The notes under the pieces are model-generated. The model saw only the letters and a program-made list of their open reading frames with translations, had not been told where the DNA came from and did not search any database. Positions 20,440 through 30,349 of a stretch of DNA of 64,000 nucleotides are shown in pieces. How positions within the stretch are numbered: position 1 is the stretch's first letter; each line of letters begins with the position of its first letter. The stretch comes from a secondary endosymbiont of Ctenarytaina eucalypti (GTDB taxonomy: Bacteria; Pseudomonadota; Gammaproteobacteria; Enterobacterales; Enterobacteriaceae). The DNA lies in contig NC_018419.1 of the NCBI RefSeq assembly GCF_000287335.1, positions 1,116,001 to 1,180,000 on the forward strand, read 5' to 3'. A program made the translations under genes and the position numbers.

Positions 20440-21270
20440 CATACTCTAATGCTGCTTAGATTGTTATGCCCATGCAGTCGAGGCACTTCAGTATACACCC
20501 TGCCGACAGGAAGTAGGTCGAGATAGCGCCAGCCGGGGGACTAGGTAGGGTGTCAATAGTAAAATTGGTGCAGTATAGGGCTTAAATTGCACGCAGGTGA
20601 AGGGCGTCGCTAATACGAGCCAGTCAAGCCAGTCAACATCTAGTGCCTGACGAATATGTCCGAAGAGCAGAGTTTGTATCTGTTGATATGGCCGCAGTAC
20701 GTTAGCTAGCGTGTGAGCTTTGCGCAGGATGTGCTGATCAAGCTAGATGCATCCTGAATGGAAGAGATGATGATGTAGTAAGAGTAAAGTATGGCGCTCT
20801 TGGTGTCGAAAGAGCTCTTGAGCCAGCCACTTTAGTTGATTCCAGCTCAAAGCACCGCGGTGCATACTATGGACTTGCCTGTCTAGCAACAGCACAAATG
20901 CCAGTCAGCACTAATCAACACCTGTTTAGCACAGGAGATACCGAATCCTGTTGGTGCATTAATCATCGCTAGCTGGGAAATCATGGTTTCTAGGCAGCCA
21001 TAAGGAGGGCGCGGGAAGCTGCGTGATTCCACTGGCAAAATGACGATAGGCTTGGGTCTAGTTATCCTGCGCTAGGCCACCTGTAATAACTACTAAACCA
21101 AAATGCTGATTTTCAGCCTGTACCGCTTTCAACACAGAAATGTAGATCAAGAAGGTTTTTACTTCAAGAAGGATCTCGTTCTCATCTAAAAATAGATGAG
21201 TATTGATGATTTGTAAAATCCTAATCTTGTCCCCGCGCGCACCAGGAAGTTTTAACCAGCCGTCCAAAGG
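20440..21270 (-). pseudogene. cpdA: cpdA remnant (cAMP phosphodiesterase)
   Basis: Decayed metallophosphoesterase gene whose recognised ends span about the original 828 bases. The start reads WLKLPGARGDKIRILQIINT, matching the CpdA start LLTLP...VRILQITDTHLF, but the metal-binding Asp of DTH is now Asn. VITGGLAQDN matches VATGDLAQD with the second metal Asp lost. The end reads ATPFTCVQFKP and TEVPRL, matching ATPSTCVQFKP and TEVHRL. Between these are several stops and frameshifts. Confidence 0.85.
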
Positions 21271-21294
21271 ATTGTCCTTGGTTATTAAAATCCT

Positions 21295-21720
21295 ATTAAC
21301 AGCAAGGAATTATCATGGCGCTATGAGCCGAATAATAACCCAGCTAGTTTACGAGTGGCTAGCTTATGTGATATTGCTCATCACATTAATATAACTTTAT
21401 ATTTAGATAATTATAACGCGTTTTACAGTGAGAGATCTGCTGATTAGAACACACTTCCGTAAACACGTCGCCGTGAGATAGCCTGAGTTTCATCGAGGGC
21501 AGACTTTAGTGGTGGTGGACAGGAATAAGCTGGCTAATAGTTTCCGAAACTTTGTATCTGTAGACAGACTCTTGCATGACTAGTTAGTGGTTGGTGCGAG
21601 GAAGAAGATGGTCAATGGGTTTACTTCAGCCGAAGTATCTACAGTATGCATGGATGTAACGGGTTAATTGGTTTAGTACAATACCGTCATGACAGGAAAG
21701 TTTTATAAGTAGTGCTTTAG
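21295..21720 (-). pseudogene. yqiB: yqiB remnant (unknown function, DUF1249)
   Basis: Only the C-terminus is readable: LGYYSAHSAMIIPC at 21301-21345 on the minus strand follows LRYCLAHGAMAIPVY of YqiB. Its place between the cpdA and nudF remnants matches the enteric order nudF-yqiB-cpdA-yqiA-parE. The rest is too decayed to align by eye, so the right boundary is an estimate. Confidence 0.55.
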
Positions 21721-21744
21721 AATTCACTAGCTATACTGCTTCAC

Positions 21745-22350
21745 ATCTTAAAAAATATGAGTTAATACTAGTTATTGTAGGCCCATAATAGAGGCGTTGT
21801 TCTCGATTGCCTTCTTGCAAGATCTCTCAATACCAAAACTCGTAAGGCACCGCATAGACAAAAGTGTCAGTATTTTTTTTATTTATCAATCAGATCAAGT
21901 AATTCATTATAACCTATGACTTTAAGAACAAATCATGACCAAGATTGATGTTATCAAACTTAGGGATAGGAAGCCCAGTAAAGTTCGCTCTGACTTTCAT
22001 GTAATGTGATGCGCTCAAGAAAATTTTTTAAAAATATAGAATCATTTTTTCTATTAAAAAATTAGTAGAAAATATTGCTGATCTCAGGTGTGCGGGTGTT
22101 TATGAGGTTGCGCAGGATCATTTGATTTTTCAGCGATCTATCAACTGGATTGGCTGAGATAATATACAATCTATTTATTCAACATTCATGATCATTCCCG
22201 TAGTGATAGTTCTATTTTAGTACCTAGAGTGGTGATCTGCATTACATTAGATGCAATTTCTTTGCCTATGGAGAAATAGCTGAATCATCTATTCATTCTG
22301 TCATAGAGCTGCGATACATGAAGAAATGATTGTAAGCAAATCAGTTGCTA
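21745..22350 (-). pseudogene. nudF: nudF remnant (ADP-ribose pyrophosphatase)
   Basis: The minus strand near 21765-21825 reads AIENNASIMGLQ, stop, L, following KIDNAASVIALQWL near the NudF C-terminus. Position fits the first gene of the parE operon. The Nudix box was not recognised, and the right boundary is estimated from the normal gene length. Confidence 0.5.
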
Positions 22351-25096
22351 GATTTAAGCAAGTGCGGTGCTGTAAAAACATTTTTTGAAATATATGTAGC
22401 AAAATGAGACCATGATTAAAGAAATTTAGAAACGCTAGTTCTTTTTGCGCAATTAATTTGCTAAATATTTTTTAGCATCTAAATGATGTCATGTATTTTC
22501 GGAGCCTCGCCTAGTGAGAACATAAACCTCCAATGCTTGTGGGTCTATAAGGTTATAAATAGATGATTTAGATATTACTGCGCGTCAAGAGAGCGCTTTG
22601 CCTGTAAACGATGATCTCGGTCCATTTTCTGCTCACATGGATTCTCTCGACACGTTTCTGACGATGACGAAGGCATCTGGCTTTTCGGTAAGGGTTTGAT
22701 AGAGATGCTTGGAATCATTTTTACACTTATAGGCTTGCGGAAAAGATGTCAAGACTGTTGTGTTCTTAACGGTTGTGAGAAAATAGATTCTATTTAGATA
22801 AACACTTTAATATCCAGGGAAGTGTCTCGATTGAGTCATTAATGCTTTTTGCTTTGAAGTGTTTGATGCAGGAAAATCTGCGCAGTGTCACCTGACAGCG
22901 ATTATGAGATACGTGGTGTCATGGAAGAAAGTAGTAGGGTTTTGAGGTTCTCCTCAAATCAAAGCTATTTTTACCTGATCTGGATGCAGTATATTGTTTC
23001 TTACGGCGTAATCTGCATAAGCGTATTAATAATTCTTACTACTCACTTCAATCACTTGAATCATCTTCATGTGGGATTAGATAATTACCTAGGATTAATT
23101 TACATTAAAATATAACCATTTCAGCTATTTAGCGAAGTATGAAGACCTTCCGTCTTTTGCTAGATCGCATGAGGTCTGCGCAAATGTAGATATTTAATTA
23201 GGATTTTTATAAATATAGTATTAAACAGTTAATATTGTAATTCTATAGGAATTGACAGTGTTGGTGTATTTTTTTCTTTAACGGGGCATCATAGTAAAAT
23301 GTATTGTAATGACTGCTAAAAGATGGCAGTCGGATATTTGATAGAGATAGATAAGATGAGGAATCATACCACTGGTGCCAATGCCCTGCTCTTTGTGCTT
23401 TTGAGCATTTCTTTCTGCTTGCCCTATGGTTTTTATCAAAACACTCAGGCTGATATAATCATGCGCGCAATGAGCACTTTCTTGAAGTATTAACATATGT
23501 ATGCTGAGATTGATTATCTTGCCGTACGTATTACAAAAAACAAGACTTTAAGCATCCCACTAGCAGGCTTTTTAAGTTTTAAGGCCGTGTTATAAATCAG
23601 TCGATAAGTAATGTTAAACGTTTGCTTTTCTATGGAGATTATTTACTGAAATAAAGATAATGCGATTCGTCAGAGAGTAGCTGAACTTTAAGTTCATCAA
23701 GACGCCTGCTGATCGGGACATTATCTTAGATGCCGATAAAATCCCCGTCATCTTGAGACTATTAATGCTGATGTATGCCTCTATATGACCGTAATCTCAA
23801 TTTCGTTCAAGGTTAGGATATTATGAGGCTTAAGTAGGCATAGAAACCAGTGATTGCTCATGAACATATCAAGTGCAGCGGTTTTTTACTGAAAAACATA
23901 GGGTTTATCAGTCAACACTTTCTCACTATTGAGGTGGTTTTCGAGATGAATTGAGGCTTCGGTTTCGTGAATAATTTATGATGTGTGGAATAGCTTCTAG
24001 CTTATTATTAAGCACCTAAAAGATAATGCACTATATCTGCTAATAAGCAGATGGTATCTGCAGTGCCCGGTGAAGATTTATTTATGTTCCTATCTTCTCT
24101 TTTGAAGCATGTGTGCTCTTGTTCATTTCATGAGAGTAAGAAATTCAAGAACAGTCTTGTTGACTATGAAAAATATAGCGCATATTTTCAGGTTGTTTTA
24201 CGTTATCTTCTGGGTATTTTTTTACTTATTAACACTGATGATGTGATTACTAGAAGGCAAAAAGAGACTGATTAATAGGTTCTGTATTTTTTATGGAAAA
24301 ACTATCTTGAATGTACTAAAAAATACTAATCATTATCAAAGGATCTTGCATGGCTCATCTTAAAAGATGAGCAGGAGCATATAATAATCAGAGAATATAT
24401 TTTTTTTGAAAAAACATCGCATGATGTCGTTTTTCTGGAAATTTGAAGTGAAAAGACTCCTGCTTTCAGGAGCGCCCATTATTTTATCTTTTACTTTATA
24501 ATAGTACACGTTAGATAATAATCGTCTTATGGAATTGAGAGCATGAAAGCTTTGTCAATAACGTGTTATACAAGTTATCTTTTGCTATAGATGCGATCAT
24601 TTTTGTATGATTTATAAAAAGATAACGATTCCAGCGTCAGGCGTTACTGCTGCTACAGAATCTTGCCTCGTTATGCATGTAAAATACAAAAGACGTCATA
24701 ACAAAATTTGTGCTAATGTTCAATGCCTCCATAACATCTTTGCATACAGAGGTATTTACTGCCATATCAATAATATTTTTCTACATATCTTGTAAAGATA
24801 TGTAGCAGTATAAAAGGAGATGGGACGCTTTTAAGCAAAGGCGAGGATTTTATTTTTAAGCATATGATATATAATGATATATTATCGTAATACATCGCGG
24901 TCTTATGATAAGTAAGGACGATAACAGCAGTTTTACCATAGTGTATTCTTACAATCGTATAGTATAATCAGTATATCGGACTCACGACCAACTACCGTCG
25001 TTTTAAATGTCCGAATCCAGCTATCTAGCAGCAACGCATACTGTTCTGTTATCAATATGACGCTGTTGGGGATTTCACTTAAAAAGGGTAACCTAT
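22351..25096. other. Long gene desert
   Basis: About 2.75 kb where enterics place tolC after nudF, but I cannot recognise tolC on either strand. Short open frames (22885-23115, 23278-23496, 24051-24275) have biased, hydrophobic or Lys/Ile/Tyr-rich compositions and no family. I see no tRNA, no repeat array and no mobile element. Confidence 0.6.
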
Positions 25097-25243
25097 ATGA
25101 AGCATCGATGGTCTCTCGTTAAATGTTATGCCGGGCATCTTGCTTTTGGTGTAGGCATCAATTTAATTAGTTGCCAAACTACCCAGAGTGCTGGGATAAT
25201 TTTGCCTGATTCTATCACTAACGCTCATGAGGTTTCAGTTTAG
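25097..25243 (+). CDS. Small open frame of 48 codons, function unknown
   Basis: An ATG with AAGGGT about eight bases upstream opens 48 codons, MKHRWSLVKCYAGHLAFGVG and on, with a hydrophobic middle ending in LISCQTTQ, which resembles a lipoprotein cleavage box. A GC-rich hairpin follows its stop after two bases, and aroK starts 68 bases after the stop. It could be a tiny lipoprotein, a leader peptide or chance. I do not recognise a family. Confidence 0.25.
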   Translation: MKHRWSLVKCYAGHLAFGVGINLISCQTTQSAGIILPDSITNAHEVSV

Positions 25244-25244
25244 A

Positions 25245-25277
25245 TCCCGTCGCTAATTTTATTAGCGGGGCGGGTTT
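25245..25277 (+). terminator. Hairpin upstream of aroK
   Basis: CCCGTCGCTAAT and ATTAGCGGGGCGGG pair through CGCTAAT/ATTAGCG and CCCG/CGGG with a small bulge, followed by TTTT. It lies 35 bases before the aroK ATG and may end the transcript of the decayed upstream gene or act as an attenuator. Confidence 0.5.
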
Positions 25278-25311
25278 TCATTAACAATTAATCTTACTAA
25301 TACCGAAAAAC

Positions 25312-25833
25312 ATGGCAGAGAAACGCAATATCTTTCTAGTTGGGCCTATGGGTGCTGGAAAAAGCACCATCGGGCGTCAGTTAGCTCAACAACTGAATAT
25401 GGAGTTTTTCGATTCTGATCAAGAAATTGAGCGACGAACTGGAGCTGACGTAGGTTGGGTATTTGACGTAGAAGGTGAAGAGGGTTTCCGCGATCGAGAA
25501 GAAAAAATTATCAACGAACTGACTGAAAAGCAGGGTATTGTGCTAGCTACAGGCGGTGGCTCCGTTAAATCGCGCGACACACGCAATCGCCTTTCCGCTC
25601 GAGGAGTGGTTGTGTATCTTGAAACTACCATTGAAAAACAGCTAGCCCGTACGCAGCGTGATAAGAAACGCCCGCTCTTGCAAGCAGCAGAGCCCCCTCG
25701 TGACATTTTAGTAGTGTTGGCTCGCGAAGGTAAACCGCTTTATGAAGAAATAGCGGACATCACAATCCGCACCGACGAACAAAGCCCTAAAGTTGTTGCT
25801 AACCAAATTATCAATATAATAGAAAGTAGATAA
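25312..25833 (+). CDS. aroK: Shikimate kinase I
   Basis: Phosphorylates shikimate with ATP, the fifth step toward chorismate. The 173 aa length is standard. Visible are the P-loop [12 protein letters not shown] (11-22), the shikimate-binding Asp in FFDSDQEIE, the ATGGGSV loop and the lid with [11 protein letters not shown]. It looks fully intact, although the adjacent aroB is decayed. The ribosome site before the ATG is poor, as in other enterics. Confidence 0.96.
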   Translation: MAEKRNIFLVGPMGAGKSTIGRQLAQQLNMEFFDSDQEIERRTGADVGWVFDVEGEEGFRDREEKIINELTEKQGIVLATGGGSVKSRDTRNRLSARGVVVYLETTIEKQLARTQRDKKRPLLQAAEPPRDILVVLAREGKPLYEEIADITIRTDEQSPKVVANQIINIIESR

Positions 25834-25849
25834 TCTGGCGTAACGAGCT

Positions 25850-26960
25850 TCCGAAAAGATTATTGATAATATCCTGGAACTAAATGTTGTTATTTTAGAA
25901 AAAAGCAGTTGCCAACTTACCATGTCTGTTTTTTGATTACAAAAGTAAGCATTAGTCGCATTGCTAAAGAGGGACAATAACGCCATGCTGGCGACTAATC
26001 ACTATTAGTCCTTAATCTGAGCAGCCCCAGAGCAGTATTGCTGTTCTACTAGGCAGGCGGTCAAGATCAATTTAGTGGTATTATCTGTCTGCGAGGAGAG
26101 CAAATTGCTCACACTGCTAGAGCAACGATTATTTCGCTAGTTACAAAAACCATCTTAGAGAGCATAATATCATACCCGATCAGTATCGCAGCATCAGCAA
26201 TGCTTTTGCCGATCTGGCCACTGATAGCTATCAACTTTATACTTTTTATTTAGACTCAGATCACGCCATTTTCTCAAGCTAACTAATCGGCAGGGAGTAA
26301 AACCGGATCAATGCTCATCTCGGTAATAATCAGATAATCAAATTTTCTATCAGTGTCGCTCTTAAAGCAGCAAGTAGAAGCCTACGTACATCTCCTTTCG
26401 GATAAAGTGATCTCCTTGACTTTCCTTGGAAAAGATTAAGTACGACTATCATTCTTAATACGGTGTTACGTGAAAAAAGAGCAGCATAACACTCTATATC
26501 AGCCTGTGAGTTCCCGACCCAAGGGGACGATATTGCTCGTTTGCTGACATCATGCACGAATAGCGTATATAGTAGCATCGGAAAAGCTACTCGACCAAAG
26601 GCGCATCCCTCGCTTTCATGAATTGCATCTAGACCTATGAACGGCTTCTCAAAACAACAGAATAGTTTATAGCTACTAGCTCCGAGGTAAGGCCATAGGA
26701 TGACCACAGTACTATGATGATAGAAGTTGTACGCAAAGCGCTTTTGCTATATAATGACCTGCTTCTCATGCAGAGATAGCTTCTAAATTTTCTTGTTTGT
26801 GCAAGACAAACAAAACAGTTGTAGAGTAGCCAGGTGCATCTGATATACCCATTAAGTGTCAGCAATGCAAAATTTTGCAAAGGCAAAGTAGTTGACTATA
26901 TGGTTATGCGGCATATGCAGGATTGTGAGGTTTGCACTTGGGTCAGGGCTCCTGCATATA
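25850..26960 (+). pseudogene. aroB: aroB remnant (3-dehydroquinate synthase)
   Basis: No intact aroB follows aroK. In the right order and roughly the right spacing the plus strand shows NSVYSSIGKAT near 26555 (AroB: VDSSVGGKTA), a degenerate piece near 26680 in the place of SGLAEVIKYGI, EVVRKALLLYNDLL near 26730 (CIRRCCELKAEVV region), and NAKFCKGKVVDYMVM near 26870-26910 (NWLHGEAVAAGMVM). Each piece alone is weak; order and synteny carry the call. Boundaries are estimates. Confidence 0.5.
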
Positions 26961-26999
26961 AACGATTATAGAAAAAGTTTTTTAAGCCGCCAAATAGAA

Positions 27000-27993
27000 T
27001 TTTTCTTCACCCTGAAATTACCGCCTCTTCTCTCAGTCGTAGAGTGATATTTAGCAGTGAGATTCTAATAGAAACACTGACCCTCCGATAGCGGTGATCT
27101 CCACGTACTCTCCTCAGCGGCCTATTTCTCCCGTCTCGACAGAACCACACTGCAGAGAGTATGTGTGATGAATGATGAATAGAGATCAATATTCTATCCT
27201 TATTTTTTCTACTGTTTCTAGTGAAAAGCATTATATCAGTGCGTGCATTTATAGCTCACGCTGATTCAAGTCACGACACTCCACAATAAAGACCATCGTA
27301 TAACATTCACCCCCCCTACCGTTTTGAACCAGTCTTGCCTCCACCGAGCGCCTTCGAGACACAGTAGTGTAGGAGGTGCTCGATCTCGTTTTAAAGACAA
27401 CAGGAGCATCCCAAAAAATTCAGCAATACATTGAATTAAAGAGTAATATAAGTTAACTTTTTAAAATAAAAAATTTTGTTTACGATTCCCCCGTGAAAAT
27501 TATCGGTGAAGGAAACGCGTGACCCTCCTCCCCCTGCTTCGGTGGAAATGATAACTGGCATGGATTAAATGACTAAGAGCAAACATCATCTTCTAACACA
27601 GCTATGTAGAACGCTACTGTCACGAGCTATCACTCTAAGCACATTGTAATCTCCCGAGTCGCCAGACCAGGCGCCCGCAGAAAACAACCTTGAGCGCTAG
27701 AGTACTTGTATATCGTTCGTTACAGCGCGCGTAGCGCTTCAATAAGGATATAACCCCCCCACACAGACTCGCTAATAGTTAATCATTAGCTATATACAGT
27801 ACAGCACTGCTTCTCAATTCTGGCCTATAATAAAAAGTAGTCATGCACAGCAAAAGCCGATGATCCCATGAGGGGCGTATGAAAGCCTCGAGTATTGTAT
27901 GGTGCTTTGTAATCGGGGGTTAATCCTTGGCAGGAACAGGCTAAAAACACAACAGAAAAATTGCCCGCTGATGTGCATGCCAAGAAATTCTAA
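27000..27993 (+). pseudogene. damX: damX remnant (SPOR-domain division protein)
   Basis: Just before dam the frame from 27898 reads YGAL, stop, SGVNPWQEQAKNTTEKLPAD, then VHAKKF. It follows the end of the DamX SPOR domain, [20 protein letters not shown], then TLPADVQAKNPW. The upstream two thirds, normally low-complexity and Pro/Thr-rich, cannot be recognised. An internal stop and the loss of the first part show it is dead. Confidence 0.7.
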
Positions 27994-28119
27994 GTAACGA
28001 ACATGGGTTATCTTAAAAAAATCAAAAATTATTAGGCGTTCCTGAACATAGTACTGTAGTGCTATGGTAGTTAAAGTAAGCTGCGCGATTTTAAAGAGTA
28101 TGCATTAAGTAAGGAAGGT

Positions 28120-28932
28120 ATGAAGAAAAATCGAGCGTTTTTGAAGTGGGCGGGTGGTAAGTATCCGCTGATTGAGACTATCCGCCGTCACCTGCCTGCA
28201 GGCGGTTGCCTGATTGAACCTTTTGTCGGCGCCGGATCGGTGTTCCTTAATACGGAGTATGATTATTATATTCTCGCTGATATAAACAGTGATCTTATCA
28301 ATATCTTCAATATAGTTAAAGAGCGCCCAAACGACTTTATCCGTGACGCGCGCGCATTGTTTGCTGCTGACGCAAATCTCTCTGAGGTTTACTACCCGCT
28401 ACGTAGCGCCTTTAATCTTTGTACAGACGCTCATGAACGTGCTGTACTGTTTCTTTATCTCAACCGACATTGCTATAACGGCCTGTGCCGATACAACCTG
28501 AGCGGTGAGTTCAACGTTCCCTTTGGTCGCTATAAAAAGCCTTATTTCCCGGAGTGGGAACTGTACCAGTTCGCTGAGAAAGCACGCCGGGCAGTGTTTT
28601 TTTGTGAGCACTATGACAAAACGCTCTCTCGCGCCGTACCAGGTTCAGTGGTGTATTGCGATCCACCTTATGTGCCGCTCTCTACTACCGCTAATTTTAC
28701 GGCGTATTATAACCATAGATTCAATCTCATTGAACAGCAGAATCTGGCTCGCCTTGCCAGCCAATTAGCAGGTGAAAGTAAAATACCGGTACTAATTTCT
28801 AATCACGATACCGCTCTGACTCGTCAATGGTATAACGATGCGGTGCTGTACTATGTTACAGCTCGACGGACTATTAGCAGCAACATCTTTGGGCGCAAAA
28901 GAGTCAATGAACTATTGGCTTTATATCTTTAA
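28120..28932 (+). CDS. dam: DNA adenine methyltransferase (GATC)
   Basis: N6-adenine methylase of GATC sites, used in mismatch-repair strand choice and replication control. Family motifs are present: KWAGGKYPLIE, FVGAGSVFLN (35-44), DPPY at 181-184, and LISNHDT. At 270 aa it is slightly shorter than the 278 aa E. coli protein, ending after LLALYL without the usual basic tail. AAGGAAGGT lies just before the ATG. It is not truncated in any catalytic block. Confidence 0.95.
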   Translation: MKKNRAFLKWAGGKYPLIETIRRHLPAGGCLIEPFVGAGSVFLNTEYDYYILADINSDLINIFNIVKERPNDFIRDARALFAADANLSEVYYPLRSAFNLCTDAHERAVLFLYLNRHCYNGLCRYNLSGEFNVPFGRYKKPYFPEWELYQFAEKARRAVFFCEHYDKTLSRAVPGSVVYCDPPYVPLSTTANFTAYYNHRFNLIEQQNLARLASQLAGESKIPVLISNHDTALTRQWYNDAVLYYVTARRTISSNIFGRKRVNELLALYL

Positions 28933-28983
28933 GTGACATGGGCCTTGCCGCAGAATACGGCTTAACTCATGAGAGAAACATAG

Positions 28984-29664
28984 ATGAAAAATTTTTTAAT
29001 CGCGCCTTCTATCTTGTCAGCAGACTTTGCACGCCTTGGCGACGATACCGCTCGGGTGATATCCGCTGGAGCGGACGTCGTGCATTTTGATGTAATGGAT
29101 AATCATTACGTTCCTAATCTCAGCATGGGGCCAATGATGCTTAAAGCGCTCCGTAGCTATGGTATTACCGCCCCTCTTGATGTGCATTTGATGGTGAAAC
29201 CTGTCGATCGGGTGATTCCAGACTTTGCGGCTGCTGGCGCTAGTTATATTACCTTTCATCCCGAAGCATCTGAGCATATCGATCGATCGCTGCAGCTCAT
29301 CAAAAAACATGGATGCAAGGCCGGGCTGGTATTCAATCCCACCACATCACTGAGCTACCTGGATTATACTCTTTATAACCTTGATGTCATCCTGCTGATG
29401 TCAGTAAACCCCGGCTTCAGTGGTCAGTGTTTCTTGCCTTCAACTCTAGATAAACTACGCCAGGCACGGAGACTCATTGATCTCAGCGGCAGGGATATCC
29501 GGCTAGAGGTCGATGGCGGTGTCACAGTAAAGAACTGTGGCGCTATCGCCGCTGCGGGCGCTGATATGTTCGTAGCCGGTTCCTCTATATTCAGCCAGCC
29601 AGATTACAGTGCCGTCATCAGTGCTATGCGTTACGAGTTAGCAAGAGCAGTAGGTAGTACATAA
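28984..29664 (+). CDS. rpe: Ribulose-phosphate 3-epimerase
   Basis: Interconverts ribulose-5-P and xylulose-5-P in the pentose phosphate pathway. It is a 226 aa TIM barrel with the metal and acid-base residues visible in [18 protein letters not shown] and LEVDGGV. It starts 51 bases after dam with GAGAAA upstream and shares the dam transcript in enterics. Together with zwf in this window it supports a working pentose phosphate pathway. Confidence 0.96.
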   Translation: MKNFLIAPSILSADFARLGDDTARVISAGADVVHFDVMDNHYVPNLSMGPMMLKALRSYGITAPLDVHLMVKPVDRVIPDFAAAGASYITFHPEASEHIDRSLQLIKKHGCKAGLVFNPTTSLSYLDYTLYNLDVILLMSVNPGFSGQCFLPSTLDKLRQARRLIDLSGRDIRLEVDGGVTVKNCGAIAAAGADMFVAGSSIFSQPDYSAVISAMRYELARAVGST

Positions 29665-29689
29665 AGAATAATTGATTATCTACATTACT

Positions 29690-30339
29690 TTTTGAGCTTA
29701 CTAAAAGTTTACCGAATAGCTTTACCGGATGATCTAGCACTTTCTATAGGACACTATCAGCGTAAAACATTTTCCTAGATAATCCAAGAAAGCATTACTC
29801 GTAGTATCAGAAAGGCGCCTATATTTTAATGAAATTCTCTCCATGCTGGCTCAGCTAAGACGACTTGTAACCACATTCTTCGCTGAAGAGTGCGAAGCGC
29901 GCGTTTTTCGACTGAAAGAGAGCGCTGAGGCTGTTGTGGTAAACATTAGCTTTTCAGGGGCTGAGGATAGCGGAAGTGAAAAATAAGATCAGTTTTTTTT
30001 GGGAGCTGATACCTGCCTTGCTGCATTTCGAGTACTCCTGCAAATTTATTATTGGCGGTGATCATTCTTGACCCAGAACAAAGCATACAAAGCCACACGA
30101 GACATCTTGGATGCATCATCTACGGCGCTGTTATGTGAGAACAGTTGCTCTTATGCTGTTATTCATAATAAAATGAAGATAATGATATTCCCCACGTAGA
30201 AGCATTCAAGTGCCTAAGTGCTAGCATTACCTTTGGAGGTAAAAAGAATGCAGCGATCACCCCGCGTTATTTATATGACACACTCAATTTTTGTGCTGAT
30301 CTCATGCTTGCACTAAGACTTGCATCTTGCGTTAATTAG
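29690..30339 (+). pseudogene. gph: gph remnant (phosphoglycolate phosphatase)
   Basis: Two blocks are readable in the enteric position between rpe and trpS. From about 30010: LLHFEYSCKFIIGGDHS, stop, PRTKHTKPHE follows [28 protein letters not shown]. From 30181 to the TAG at 30337: NDIPHVEAFKCLSASITFGG then [17 protein letters not shown] follows [20 protein letters not shown] and the INDLLPALGL end. The N-terminal DxDGT region is gone. The fossil ends 10 bases before the trpS ATG. Confidence 0.75.
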
Positions 30340-30349
30340 GACGTTTAAA

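Noticed and set aside
26330-26707. 125-codon minus-strand open frame
   Set aside because: Antisense to the better-supported aroB remnant and without family similarity.
27300-27380. tRNA-like stretch with TTGAACC on the plus strand
   Set aside because: No acceptor pairing or anticodon arm can be drawn around it.
28399-28611. Minus-strand frames inside dam and similar antisense frames in other genes
   Set aside because: Codon-structure shadows of well-identified genes on the other strand.
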